From Janthinobacterium sp. 61 (GTDB lineage Bacteria > Pseudomonadota > Gammaproteobacteria > Burkholderiales > Burkholderiaceae_D), in NCBI RefSeq assembly GCF_002846335.1, contig NZ_PJMQ01000001.1, positions 62,001 through 126,000 on the forward strand: a stretch of 64,000 nucleotides of DNA. Direction: 5' to 3'. Positions within the stretch are counted from its first letter, which is position 1, and each line of letters opens with the position of its first letter. The translations under genes and the position numbers were made by a program. Positions 37,344 to 45,329 of the stretch are shown in pieces. The notes under the pieces were generated by a model, which did no database searches, was not told where the DNA came from, and saw only the letters and a program-made list of their open reading frames with translations.

Positions 37344-37473
37344 GTTTCGCACAAGCAGCGCAAGCCGTGGCAAGATCGTCATGCCACGGCCCCTGGCTAT
37401 CGATATAATCATTCCCCGCATGCACGGCAAACGGCATGTTTGGCGTAACTTCTCTTATTTTGAAAGAATTTCG

Positions 37474-37938
37474 ATGAAAGCTCTCTTTTTGCTGCTGTTC
37501 GTATCGGGCGCGGCCCTGGCCGATGATACTGCCATGTTGCAATGCCGTTCGCTGACCGATATCGCCAGCCGCGTGAAATGCTATGACGCCATTCCTCTGG
37601 GCGCCGCCGCGCCTGTCGCCGCCCCCGTTGTCGCGGTGCCGACCGCGCAGCAGCGCGAGCAGAGCTTTGGCATGGAAACGGTCAAGGCGCCCAAGGCAGC
37701 CGAGCCGGAAGAACACAAGTCGATCAGCAGCAGCATCGCCGGCAAGTTTGATGGCTGGAGTGGCAACGAACTGATCAAATTGAGCAATGGCCAGGTGTGG
37801 CGTATCGTCGATGGAAGCTCCGCCGTGCTGCCGCCGCTGAGCAATCCCAAGGTGACGGTCGAACGCAATTTCGTCGGCACCTTCTTTCTGAAGATCGAAG
37901 GCACGAACAACTCGCCCAAGGTACGCCGCGTGCAATAA
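37474..37938 (+). CDS. secreted protein with a C-x11-C-Y-D motif, unknown
   Basis: A 154-residue protein with a signal peptide (residues 1-16, cleaved at A-L-A/D-D). The mature start has M-L-Q-C-R-S-L-T-D-I-A-S-R-V-K-C-Y-D, a cysteine pair pattern (C-x(11)-C-Y-D) seen in many short periplasmic proteins of proteobacteria. The C-terminal part has beta-strand character with G-Q-V-W-R-I-V-D. No enzymatic motif is visible. ATG 37474 is chosen because the signal peptide begins there; the open frame starts at 37381. A tandem repeat follows its stop. Confidence 0.8.
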   Translation: MKALFLLLFVSGAALADDTAMLQCRSLTDIASRVKCYDAIPLGAAAPVAAPVVAVPTAQQREQSFGMETVKAPKAAEPEEHKSISSSIAGKFDGWSGNELIKLSNGQVWRIVDGSSAVLPPLSNPKVTVERNFVGTFFLKIEGTNNSPKVRRVQ

Positions 37939-37944
37939 GCTGCG

Positions 37945-37993
37945 CCAGTCCCAGTCCCAGTCCCAGTCCCAGTCCCAGTCCCAGTCCCAGTCC
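37945..37993. repeat. eight tandem copies of CCAGTC
   Basis: The hexamer CCAGTC is repeated eight times without error from 37945 to 37992. It fills nearly all of the 60-bp gap between the stops of two convergent genes and does not alter either frame. A repeat of this purity is expected to slip during replication and vary in copy number between strains. Confidence 0.95.
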
Positions 37994-37998
37994 GATTC

Positions 37999-38592
37999 TC
38001 AGTCCTCGGCGTCGAGCCAGGCGATGCGTCCATTGCCCGCCTCATGCAGATGGGCGAGCAGGGCGGTGGCGGCCGTTTCAGGCAGACTGAAGTCGAACAG
38101 CACGTCTTCGCTGTGCGCCACGTTCTGCAAGGTGGCGCCAGCGCTATCGAGTTCGCGGCGCAGCATGCCTTCCATCGCATATGGCACCGTGCAGCGCAAG
38201 GTTCGCTGGCGCACGATGGCCGTCTTTTCCGCCTGCAACAGCGCTTGCGCCACGCTGTCCGTATAGGCGCGCACCAGGCCGCCGGCGCCCAGCTTGATCC
38301 CGCCAAAGTAACGCACGACTGTCGCCAGCACGCCTTCCAGGTCCTGGTGGCGCAGCACGTCGAGCATGGGCCGTCCGGCCGTGCCGCTCGGTTCGCCATC
38401 ATCGACGGCCGCCGATTGCCCGCCCGCCAGCAGGGCCCAGCACACATGGCAGGCGCCCGGATGCTGCGCCTTCAAGTCATTGACCACCTGCTGCGCGCTG
38501 GCGCGGTCCGTCATCGGCTGCACGCAACCGATGAAACGGCTTTTCTTGATGATCAGTTCGCTGTGGACGGGGGTGGCAATGGTAAACGGCAT
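37999..38592 (-). CDS. yigZ: YigZ/IMPACT-family protein
   Basis: A 197-residue protein, the usual length for YigZ. The N-terminal UPF0029/Impact domain shows K-K-S-R-F-I-G-C, H-V-C-W-A-L-L, D-D-G-E-P-S-G-T-A-G-R-P and V-V-R-Y-F-G-G-I-K-L-G-A-G-G-L-V-R-A-Y, followed by the second ferredoxin-like DUF1949 domain. The eukaryotic relative IMPACT binds GCN1; bacterial YigZ function is unsettled. ATG 38592 is chosen since homology starts there. Convergent with the secreted-protein gene. Confidence 0.93.
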   Translation of the reverse strand: MPFTIATPVHSELIIKKSRFIGCVQPMTDRASAQQVVNDLKAQHPGACHVCWALLAGGQSAAVDDGEPSGTAGRPMLDVLRHQDLEGVLATVVRYFGGIKLGAGGLVRAYTDSVAQALLQAEKTAIVRQRTLRCTVPYAMEGMLRRELDSAGATLQNVAHSEDVLFDFSLPETAATALLAHLHEAGNGRIAWLDAED

Positions 38593-38659
38593 GGCGGGTG
38601 CGAAGGCGGGTAAAGCAGCATGATAGAGGAAATGCGCGCCGGGCACGAGCCGGTGCCGC

Positions 38660-38917
38660 CTAGGCTCCCGATGGCGACACCAGTTCGCGCAGCGCCGCGT
38701 CGCGCACCTGCAGAATGTCGAACAGTCCCAGCGCGTGCAGGGCGGGCAAGGCGTCGAGGATGTCGCGCTCGGCGACGGCCTTTTCGTCGATGCTGCTGGC
38801 GTCATCCAGCCATAGCCTGGCATTGGCGAGGAAGGCGCCCACCGTGCCCTTGCGCACGGTGACGCCATTGAACTGGCCCTGGTTTTGTTGATCGGCTAAT
38901 ACGTCTTCTGCACGCAT
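38660..38917 (-). CDS. 85-residue conserved small protein, unknown
   Basis: A short acidic protein of mixed helix content beginning M-R-A-E-D-V-L-A-D. AGGAG lies six bases before ATG 38917, a strong ribosome site that supports it as real. It contains no cysteine, membrane segment or known motif; the G-T-V-G-A-F-L-A-N-A segment is its most distinctive part. It lies upstream of yigZ on the same strand (67 bp gap). Confidence 0.7.
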   Translation of the reverse strand: MRAEDVLADQQNQGQFNGVTVRKGTVGAFLANARLWLDDASSIDEKAVAERDILDALPALHALGLFDILQVRDAALRELVSPSGA

Positions 38918-38983
38918 GGTGAACTCCTGAACGATGGAAAGACTCCACTGTATGATGACGGGATTGTCTTGCCTGCGTTGTTT

Positions 38984-39763
38984 ATGTCATTCGATACGTC
39001 AAATCCGTCAATTTTGCCAGCGTCGCTGCCGTCGCCGTTGCGTGCCATGCGCATTGCCCAGCCGCAGGAACGGGTGACGGCGGCGCACCGCCATGCCAGC
39101 GGCCAGCTGTTCGGTGCGGTGCGGGGTTTGCTCTCCGTTGCCGCCGACAGCGGACAGTGGGTGGTGCCTGCCAGCCACTGCGTGTGGATGCCGCCCCATC
39201 ACATCCATGCGCTGCGTTCGCATGGCCCGTTTGCGGGCTGGAGCGTGTATGTGGACGAGGCCAGTTGCGCCAGCTTGCCCGCCGCGCCTTGCGTGATGCG
39301 CGTCTCGGGCTTGCTGCGCGAGGCGGTGGCCCGCGCCAGCGCCTGGAACGATGGCGCGTTCGATGCTCGCCAAGCCCGGGTGGCGGGCGTGATTCTTGAC
39401 GAGATCGCTGCCTCGCCGCACGAGCCATTCGGCTTGCCCTTGCCCACGGACCCGCGCCTGTTGCGCGTGGCGCGCACCGTGCTCGATGACCTGGCCGACG
39501 AGCGGGGCGTGGAAGCGCTAGCCGCCTGGGCCGGCGTGTCGCCGCGCACCCTTGCCCGCCGCTTCACGATCGAGACCGGCTTTACCCCCTCGGCCTGGCG
39601 CCAGCGCGCCCGCATCCTGCGCGCCCTGGAATTATTGGCCGCCGGCCGGCCCGTCACGACCATTGCGCTGGACCTGGGCTACGACAACGTCAGCGCCTTC
39701 ATCGCCATGTTCAAGCGGGTGATGGGCGTGACGCCGGGCAGGTATGGGGAGGCAATGGAATAG
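38984..39763 (+). CDS. AraC-family transcription regulator
   Basis: A 259-residue regulator with an N-terminal cupin-like sensor domain (H-R-H-A-S-G-Q-L near residue 40, V-W-M-P-P-H-H-I-H-A near 72) and two C-terminal helix-turn-helix motifs (about residues 165-259), ending in the diagnostic A-L-D-L-G-Y-D-N-V-S-A-F and P-G-R-Y. This is the AraC/YdeO-like type with a short sensor. ATG 38984 is preferred over TTG 38969. The regulated genes are not evident; its neighbours are a small divergent gene and the tRNA-Lys pair. Confidence 0.88.
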   Translation: MSFDTSNPSILPASLPSPLRAMRIAQPQERVTAAHRHASGQLFGAVRGLLSVAADSGQWVVPASHCVWMPPHHIHALRSHGPFAGWSVYVDEASCASLPAAPCVMRVSGLLREAVARASAWNDGAFDARQARVAGVILDEIAASPHEPFGLPLPTDPRLLRVARTVLDDLADERGVEALAAWAGVSPRTLARRFTIETGFTPSAWRQRARILRALELLAAGRPVTTIALDLGYDNVSAFIAMFKRVMGVTPGRYGEAME

Positions 39764-39777
39764 CTGGCGCGGAAAAC

Positions 39778-39808
39778 AAAAAAGCCCACGAACCGAAATT
39801 CGTGGGCT
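39778..39808 (-). terminator. terminator of the first tRNA-Lys pair
   Basis: On the minus strand GCCCACGAA (39807-39799) pairs with TTCGTGGGC (39792-39784) around a six-base loop and is followed by six T residues (39783-39778). It ends transcription of the tRNA pair and faces the AraC gene's end. Confidence 0.9.
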
Positions 39809-39821
39809 TCTCTGAAGTATT

Positions 39822-39897
39822 TGGTAGGCCGTGCGGGATTCGAACCTGCGACCAACGGATTAAAAGTCCGCTGCTCTACCAGCTGAGCTAACGACCC
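39822..39897 (-). tRNA. tRNA-Lys(TTT), copy 1
   Basis: 76 bases read on the minus strand from GGGTCGTT to GGCCTACCA. A cloverleaf fits throughout: acceptor GGGTCGT/ACGGCCT with encoded CCA, D-loop AGCTCAGCTGGTAGAGC, anticodon loop CTTTTAA with anticodon TTT for lysine, and the GGTTCGAATCC T-arm. It is identical to three other copies in the window. Confidence 0.97.
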
Positions 39898-39976
39898 AAA
39901 AACTTTGACTACTTGCTGCGGTAACACTGTGCGGTACGTGCTTGCCATGAAGGCAAGTAAGCGGACTGCAAATTCT

Positions 39977-40052
39977 TGGTAGGCCGTGCGGGATTCGAAC
40001 CTGCGACCAACGGATTAAAAGTCCGCTGCTCTACCAGCTGAGCTAACGACCC
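39977..40052 (-). tRNA. tRNA-Lys(TTT), copy 2
   Basis: Identical in sequence to copy 1 and 79 bases upstream of it on the minus strand; they are clearly co-transcribed. Anticodon loop CTTTTAA, CCA encoded. Confidence 0.97.
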
Positions 40053-40062
40053 AAGGGCGGCT

Positions 40063-40091
40063 ATTATGACGGCCAAAGGCGGTTTTGGGAA
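40063..40091 (-). promoter_or_regulatory. candidate promoter of tRNA-Lys copies 1-2
   Basis: On the minus strand TTCCCA (40091-40086), 17 bases, then CATAAT (40068-40063), lies just before copy 2. It matches the sigma-70 consensus less well than the promoter of the other pair. Confidence 0.5.
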
Positions 40092-40111
40092 GGGCAGGGG
40101 AGGAAAAAGCC

Positions 40112-40158
40112 TTGCATGGTCCTGATGCGCGGTCTAATATGGGTAGGTAGCCTACCTA
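40112..40158 (+). promoter_or_regulatory. marR promoter with palindromic operator
   Basis: TTGCAT (40112-40117), 17 bases, TAATAT (40135-40140) make a good promoter. Directly after it TAGGTAG (40144-40150), one base, CTACCTA (40152-40158) is a perfect inverted repeat covering the expected transcription start. This is the usual site for autorepression by a MarR dimer, so the MarR protein likely controls itself and the exporter. Confidence 0.75.
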
Positions 40159-40168
40159 TATATATGCC

Positions 40169-40627
40169 ATGTCCACTATCGAAGACCTTCCCATCCCCGA
40201 GCGCGCGCTGGCGCTGTCCGACGAATTGCGTACGGCGTTCAAGCGCTTGCTGCGTTCCATGCAGCGCGAAGGGGGCGAGCTGGAAGGCAGTGTATCGATG
40301 ATGCAAACCATGCTGCTGGCGCTGATCCACGAGCAGCCAGGCATCGGCGTGGCAGCGCTGGCGCGGCTGCAGAATGTGCGCGGGCCCACCGTCAGCGCGC
40401 AAGTCAAGTCGCTGGCCGAAGCGGGGCTGGTCGAGCGCAGCGCACCCGATCCGCAGGACCGGCGCCGTTCCGGTCTGCAAGTGTCCGCGCAAGGCCTGGC
40501 CGTCCTCGAAACCTTGCGCGCGCGGCGCCGCGATGCGCTGGCGCGGCGCATCGCCCGCCTGTCGCCGCAACAGATCGATGCGCTGGCCGCCGCCATGCAG
40601 CCCCTGCTTGAGATAGGCCAGGCATGA
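40169..40627 (+). CDS. MarR-family regulator
   Basis: A 152-residue winged-helix protein with the MarR layout: dimerising helices at both ends and a central DNA-binding domain. The segment V-A-A-L-A-R-L-Q-N-V-R-G-P-T-V-S-A-Q-V near residues 63-81 is the recognition part; the wing has D-P-Q-D-R-R-R-S. ATG 40169 lies 11 bases after its operator. It shares ATGA with the MFS exporter (40624-40627), so it should sense a compound pumped by that exporter. Confidence 0.92.
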   Translation: MSTIEDLPIPERALALSDELRTAFKRLLRSMQREGGELEGSVSMMQTMLLALIHEQPGIGVAALARLQNVRGPTVSAQVKSLAEAGLVERSAPDPQDRRRSGLQVSAQGLAVLETLRARRRDALARRIARLSPQQIDALAAAMQPLLEIGQA

Positions 40628-42123
40628 GCGACCACGATCACGCCGCAGGCGCAGAAAAAGACGCGGCCAAACCCGTCACCGAGCGCGAAGTGCGCGCCAT
40701 CTACCTGGGCCTGATGGCCGTGCTGGGCCTTGGTGCGCTGGACCAGAGCATCGTCGCCACGGCCTTGCCGCGCATCGTCGATGACCTTGGCGGCATGGCG
40801 CATCTGTCGTGGGTGGTCACGGCGTATGTGCTGGCGTCGACGGCCACCATGCCCCTGTACGGGAAGCTGGCCGACCAGTATGGTCGCCGCCCCATGATCT
40901 TTACGGCCCTGCTGACCTTTTTGCTCGGTTCCGTGCTGTGCGGGCTGGCGCAGAACATGACGGAGCTGATCATCTTCCGCGCCATCCAGGGCCTCGGCGC
41001 GGGCGGCTTCATGCCGCTGGCGCAAATCATCATCGGCGACATCGTGCCGCCGGCCGAGCGGGGCAAGCGCCAGGGCATGGTGCCCATCGTGTTTGCCGTC
41101 ACCAGCGTGCTGGGCCCCGTGCTGGGCGGCGTCATTACGGATGCCTTGTCGTGGCACTGGATTTTCTATGTCAACCTGCCCATCGGCGCGGCCGCCTTTG
41201 TCATCATTGCGCGCGCCATGCGCAAGCCCGCACGCACCCATGCGCACAAGATCGACTACCTGGGTTCTGCCTTGCTGACGGGGGCCATCACGGCGGCTCT
41301 GCTGGTGCTGGCGCTGGGCGGCACCGAGTGGCCGTGGGACTCGCTGGCCATCAAGGTGTGCGGTGGCGTCGCCCTGCTGCTGGGCGCCTGGCTGGCCTTC
41401 CACGTGGGGCGGGTGGATGAACCCGTGCTGCCGCCCGACCTGTTCGAGAACCGTACTTTCAATATCGCCAGCCTGGTGATGGCCATGACTTTCATGGGCC
41501 TGATGGGCGCCAGCGTCTTCTTCCCCCTGTTCTTCCAGCTGGTGATGGGCGCCAGTCCCGCCGAATCGGGCGTGATGACGGTGGCCATGATGGTGGGGCT
41601 GGTGGCCTCGTCGATGTTCAACGGCCGGGTGTTGTCGCGCTCGGGCAAGTACAAGATGGTGCAGGTGGCGGGGCTGGCGGTGGCGCTGGTGGCGTTTGCC
41701 GTGCTGGCCTGGGCCATGGCAACGTCGCGCGGTTACTGGATCATCGAGCCGGCCATCTTCTTCCTGGGCACGGGGCTGGGACTGGTGATGCCGAACATGA
41801 CGATCGCCGTGCAAAATGCCTTGCCCCTGGCGCGCCGTGGCGTGGGCACGGCCATGCTGGCCTTTTTCCGCTCGCTGGGCGGCTTGCTGGGCGTGACGGC
41901 GTCCGGCGCCATCCTTGCACACCAGCTGCACCAGCATGGCGTGGAAGCCGTCTCGGCGCTGGGTGCGCACGCGGCGTCGCAGACGGTGGAAGTCTACCGC
42001 CACGCGATCGCCAGCGTGTTTGGCGCCGGCGCCGTGCTGCTGCTATTGGGACTGGTCTTCCTGCTGTTCCTGCCGGAACTGCCCCTGGAGGGGCATCCGG
42101 CAACGGTCAAGGATGATGGATGA
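40624..42123 (+). CDS. DHA2-family MFS drug exporter
   Basis: A 499-residue, 14-helix exporter. It shows the DHA2 features L-D-Q-S-I-V-A-T-A-L-P-R-I near residue 40, the motif A G-K-L-A-D-Q-Y-G-R-R-P near 79 and the motif C-like G-P-V-L-G-G near 162. These proteins export antibiotics or cationic dyes with proton antiport. It is coupled by four bases to the MarR gene and ends at the base next to the stop of the convergent flavin oxidoreductase gene. Confidence 0.93.
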   Translation: MSDHDHAAGAEKDAAKPVTEREVRAIYLGLMAVLGLGALDQSIVATALPRIVDDLGGMAHLSWVVTAYVLASTATMPLYGKLADQYGRRPMIFTALLTFLLGSVLCGLAQNMTELIIFRAIQGLGAGGFMPLAQIIIGDIVPPAERGKRQGMVPIVFAVTSVLGPVLGGVITDALSWHWIFYVNLPIGAAAFVIIARAMRKPARTHAHKIDYLGSALLTGAITAALLVLALGGTEWPWDSLAIKVCGGVALLLGAWLAFHVGRVDEPVLPPDLFENRTFNIASLVMAMTFMGLMGASVFFPLFFQLVMGASPAESGVMTVAMMVGLVASSMFNGRVLSRSGKYKMVQVAGLAVALVAFAVLAWAMATSRGYWIIEPAIFFLGTGLGLVMPNMTIAVQNALPLARRGVGTAMLAFFRSLGGLLGVTASGAILAHQLHQHGVEAVSALGAHAASQTVEVYRHAIASVFGAGAVLLLLGLVFLLFLPELPLEGHPATVKDDG

Positions 42124-43212
42124 TCAATAGCGTTCCAGCCAGTGCGCGTACGGCGCCGGCAGGGTCCACGAGGCGCGCTCCACGCCGAGTTCCTTGGCGG
42201 CAAAGTATGCCCAGTGCGGATTGGCCAGGTGCGCCTTGCCGACCATCACCACGTCCAGCTGTTCTTCCTTGACGACACGCTCGGCGATGGCCGGCGTGCC
42301 GAAGCCCCAGGCGGACGAGACGGGCACACCTGCTTCGCGGCGGACTCTTTCTGCAATCGGGCCCATGAAGGCGGGGCCCCACGGAATCGATACGTCGGGA
42401 ATCGTGAAGCCCATGCTGACGCTGAGCATATCCATGCCCGCATCCTTGAACTGGCGCACCAGGCCTATCGATTCGAGCAGGGTTTGCTCGTCGCGGCCGT
42501 CGAATTCCAGCACGCCAAAGCGGATCGTCAGCGGCAGGTGCTCGGGCCACACTTCACGCACGGCTTTCAAGGTTTCCAGCAGGAAGCGGCTGCGGTTTTC
42601 CACGCTGCCGCCATAGATGTCGTCGCGCTGGTTCGAGTGGGCGGAAAAGAAGCTTTGCGCCAGGTAGCCGTGGGCGAAGTGCAGTTCCAGCCATTCGAAG
42701 CCCACTTCGCGGGCGCGCACGGCGGCGTCGACGAAGTTCTGGCGCACGCGGGCGATATCGTCGAGGTCCATGGCGCGCGGCACTTTCGGCAGGCCGCCGC
42801 CAAAGGCAATGGCGGACGGGGCGATGGTTTGCCAGCCGCGTGTATCACCTTCAGCGATATGGTCATCGCCTTCCCATGGGCGGTTGGCGCTGGCCTTGCG
42901 GCCCGCGTGGGCGATCTGGATGCCGGGCACGGAGCCGGCCGCCTTGATGGCTTTCACGACAGGTAAGAAGGCTTGCGCCAGATCATCGTTCCAGATGCCC
43001 GTGCAGCCGGGCGTGATGCGGCCTTCTGGCGCCACGGCCGTCGCTTCGACGATCACCAGTCCCGCGCCGCCACGGGCCATGCCCGCGTAATGCGACAGGT
43101 GCCAGTCGTTGACCTGGCCATCGACGGCCATGTACTGGCACATGGGCGGCACGGCGATGCGGTTGCGCAGGGTGATATCTTTAAGACTGAATGGCTGGAA
43201 GAGGGCGGACAT
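42124..43212 (-). CDS. old yellow enzyme family flavin oxidoreductase (YqjM-like)
   Basis: A 362-residue FMN-dependent TIM-barrel reductase. The A-V-P-P-M-C-Q-Y-M near residue 26 has the cysteine of the thermophilic-like (YqjM) subclass; H-F-A-H-G-Y-L near 175 gives the substrate-binding histidine pair; D-D-I-Y-G-G-S-V-E-N-R-S-R-F binds FMN phosphate. It reduces activated C=C bonds with NAD(P)H. ATG 43212 follows AAAGG; a longer frame to 43299 is not supported. It is divergent from an ArsR regulator, which probably controls it. Confidence 0.93.
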   Translation of the reverse strand: MSALFQPFSLKDITLRNRIAVPPMCQYMAVDGQVNDWHLSHYAGMARGGAGLVIVEATAVAPEGRITPGCTGIWNDDLAQAFLPVVKAIKAAGSVPGIQIAHAGRKASANRPWEGDDHIAEGDTRGWQTIAPSAIAFGGGLPKVPRAMDLDDIARVRQNFVDAAVRAREVGFEWLELHFAHGYLAQSFFSAHSNQRDDIYGGSVENRSRFLLETLKAVREVWPEHLPLTIRFGVLEFDGRDEQTLLESIGLVRQFKDAGMDMLSVSMGFTIPDVSIPWGPAFMGPIAERVRREAGVPVSSAWGFGTPAIAERVVKEEQLDVVMVGKAHLANPHWAYFAAKELGVERASWTLPAPYAHWLERY

Positions 43213-43316
43213 GGTGGCCTTTGTGTGTTGGTGGACAGGTAGATAAGTACTGATTCGGTAGTTCGTAAATATTCGAAGAATGGAATTAGTATAGCGCATG
43301 CTGTATGATTCTGCTC

Positions 43317-43658
43317 ATGCGTCCACACAAACATCCCTCCGCCAGCGAATTCGTGCTCGAAAGAGTGCTGTACGCCTTGAGCGATTCCATCCGCCTCGAC
43401 ATCGTGCGCCACCTGGCCAGAGTTGACGCGGCCGCTTGTGGCGACCTCGATGGCGGACGGCCGAAGTCGACTGTCTCGCACCATTTCAAGGTCTTGCGCG
43501 AAGCTGGCCTGGTCTACACGGAAAACGCGGGCACGACGCACATGAACACCCTGCGCCGCACCGATATCGAGAGCCGCTTCCCCGGTTTGCTCGATGCCAT
43601 CCTGGCGCAGCAGCCATTGTCCGCCGAGGCGCCGGAGGCGGGCGGGCAGGAAGTCTAG
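43317..43658 (+). CDS. ArsR-family regulator
   Basis: A 113-residue winged-helix protein: A-L-S-D-S-I-R-L-D-I-V-R-H-L and S-T-V-S-H-H-F-K-V-L-R-E-A-G-L-V are the ArsR helix pair. It lacks the classic C-V-C metal motif (one Cys is at about residue 41), so a metal sensor is not indicated. Start at ATG 43317; an upstream ATG at 43305 is possible. It is divergent from the OYE gene across a gap of about 100 bp, the usual arrangement for a repressor of that enzyme. Confidence 0.86.
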   Translation: MRPHKHPSASEFVLERVLYALSDSIRLDIVRHLARVDAAACGDLDGGRPKSTVSHHFKVLREAGLVYTENAGTTHMNTLRRTDIESRFPGLLDAILAQQPLSAEAPEAGGQEV

Positions 43659-43780
43659 CTGCCTGCCGTGCCCCGCCATCTTCCAGGCTCGGCTATCATA
43701 TCGGCCTTTCGGTAAATCCTCAGCCGCGCGCCCGTTGCGCGATGGGCTGGCGACACTACCTGGCATGGCAAGGGATGGGA

Positions 43781-44911
43781 ATGACGGCAGTAGCATCGGT
43801 ATCACAGGCGGACCTGGCAAATCGTCCGCAGTTTGGCTGGATCAATGGTTTGAAGGCGGGCGCGGCGCAGTTGATCGTGTTGCACCACCTGGCGTTTTAC
43901 GGGCCCATGTCCGACTATGTGCAGCCCCTGTGGCCCGCATTGCTGGACTGGCTGGGCGGCAGCGCGCGCATCGCCGTGCAAGTGTTTCTCGTCATCGGCG
44001 GCTTTCTCGTCGCCAAATCCCTTTCGCCTGCCGGCCGCCCCGGCATCGCCTCGCCGCTGCAGGCGATCTGGCGCCGCTATGCCAAGCTGGCGCCGCCTTT
44101 CCTGGCTGCCACCTTGCTTGCCGCCGTCATTACGCCTGTGGCTGGTATCTGGATGCTGCATGATTCCATGTCGGCCGCCGTCACCATGGGCCAGCTGAGC
44201 GCCCATGCCTTGCTGCTGCATGGCGTGCTGGGCTATGAATCGCTGTCGGCCGGCGCCTGGTACGTGGCCATCGATTTCCAGCTATACCTGCTGACGGTAT
44301 CGCTGCTGTGGCTGGGCGGCCGCCTGGCGGGCCAGCGGCGCATGGGCTGGCTGATGCCGCTGGCCGTTACATTGGGTATCACCTTTTCCCTGCTGTACTT
44401 CAATCTCGATGCGGGCTGGGACAACTGGGCGCCGTATTTCTTCGGCAGCTACGGCCTCGGCATGCTGGCCTGGTGGGCCAGCGACCCGGCCCGCAAGCCC
44501 GGTTCCATGACCGCGCTCATGGCGATGGCCGCCGTGCCCGTGCTGCTGGCCCTGGCCGTCGACTACCGCAGCCGCATCGCCCTGGCGCTGATCGTCGCCT
44601 GCGTCCTGTTCCTGTTCGGCCGTGCCCGCACGCCTGCGCAGGGCGGCGCCTGGCATATCATCAATACCCTGGGCCGCATCTCGTATGCCGTGTTTCTCGT
44701 GCACTTTCCCGTCAGCCTGCTGGTCAATGCCTTGTTTACCGCCTATGTCCCATTGGAGCCGGCCTGGCAGGCGCTGGGCATGCTGACGGCCTGGGGCGCC
44801 AGCCTGGTGGCCGGGGCCGCGTTTTACCGCTGGGTGGAGGTGCCGTTGGGGCGGGTGATGGGCAGTGTGGTGGCGCATCTGGCGGGGCGGCCGGCATGGG
44901 TATCGCGTTAA
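43781..44911 (+). CDS. acyltransferase-3 family membrane protein
   Basis: A 376-residue integral membrane O-acyltransferase-like protein with about ten helices. The family's early histidine occurs in the V-L-H-H-L-A-F-Y segment near residue 31, and I-S-Y-A-V-F-L-V-H-F-P matches the conserved late helix. Family members transfer acyl groups to surface or secreted glycans. Starts at ATG 43781 with AAGGGA five bases upstream; 43742 and 43775 are alternatives. A strong terminator of the following tRNA pair begins 70 bp after its stop. Confidence 0.85.
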   Translation: MTAVASVSQADLANRPQFGWINGLKAGAAQLIVLHHLAFYGPMSDYVQPLWPALLDWLGGSARIAVQVFLVIGGFLVAKSLSPAGRPGIASPLQAIWRRYAKLAPPFLAATLLAAVITPVAGIWMLHDSMSAAVTMGQLSAHALLLHGVLGYESLSAGAWYVAIDFQLYLLTVSLLWLGGRLAGQRRMGWLMPLAVTLGITFSLLYFNLDAGWDNWAPYFFGSYGLGMLAWWASDPARKPGSMTALMAMAAVPVLLALAVDYRSRIALALIVACVLFLFGRARTPAQGGAWHIINTLGRISYAVFLVHFPVSLLVNALFTAYVPLEPAWQALGMLTAWGASLVAGAAFYRWVEVPLGRVMGSVVAHLAGRPAWVSR

Positions 44912-44981
44912 GGTCGAAGATGTCGAGTGCCGATCGCGCTCGCCTTCTGAAATAATGCTGCCTGTTTCTATTCTGAAAAAC

Positions 44982-45008
44982 AAAAAAGCCAACCGCGAAC
45001 GGTTGGCT
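44982..45008 (-). terminator. terminator of the second tRNA-Lys pair
   Basis: On the minus strand GCCAACC (45007-45001) pairs with GGTTGGC (44994-44988) and is followed by six T residues. The sequence before it (GGCTTCTTCATAGTATTTGG) resembles the flank of the first pair, showing the two pairs are duplicates. Confidence 0.88.
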
Positions 45009-45021
45009 TCTTCATAGTATT

Positions 45022-45097
45022 TGGTAGGCCGTGCGGGATTCGAACCTGCGACCAACGGATTAAAAGTCCGCTGCTCTACCAGCTGAGCTAACGACCC
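45022..45097 (-). tRNA. tRNA-Lys(TTT), copy 3
   Basis: Identical to copies 1, 2 and 4; anticodon TTT in loop CTTTTAA and CCA encoded. It is the second gene of the upstream pair on the minus strand. Confidence 0.97.
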
Positions 45098-45186
45098 AAA
45101 AACTTTTTACAACAACTTCGGTAACACTGTGCCGTAAAAAAATGCTTGCTATAACAACTCGCAAGCAGATCAGTACTGCGTATTCG

Positions 45187-45262
45187 TGGTAGGCCGTGCG
45201 GGATTCGAACCTGCGACCAACGGATTAAAAGTCCGCTGCTCTACCAGCTGAGCTAACGACCC
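45187..45262 (-). tRNA. tRNA-Lys(TTT), copy 4
   Basis: Identical to the other three copies. The 89-base spacer to copy 3 shares AAAACTTT and the CGGTAACACTGTGC block with the spacer of copies 1-2, so the pairs arose by duplication. Confidence 0.97.
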
Positions 45263-45273
45263 GAAGAAGAAAG

Positions 45274-45302
45274 ATTATAGGGGGTGCCCGGGATTCTGTC
45301 AA
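45274..45302 (-). promoter_or_regulatory. perfect consensus promoter of tRNA-Lys copies 3-4
   Basis: On the minus strand TTGACA (45302-45297), exactly 17 bases, and TATAAT (45279-45274) form a perfect sigma-70 promoter 11 bases before the tRNA. This fits strong stable-RNA expression. Confidence 0.92.
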
Positions 45303-45329
45303 ACCTAACGGGCAACTTTTTCCCCGGTT

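Noticed and set aside
37945..37993. Possible CRISPR array
   Set aside because: The units are contiguous six-base copies with no spacers; it is a simple tandem repeat.
40156..42003. 615-residue minus-strand frame
   Set aside because: Antisense to marR and the MFS exporter, with His/Gln-rich low-complexity translation.
39822..45262. Genomic island integrated at tRNA-Lys with attachment sites
   Set aside because: No integrase or phage gene is present, and the repeats are complete tRNA pairs with flanks rather than short 3'-end att duplications; kept as a duplication finding instead.
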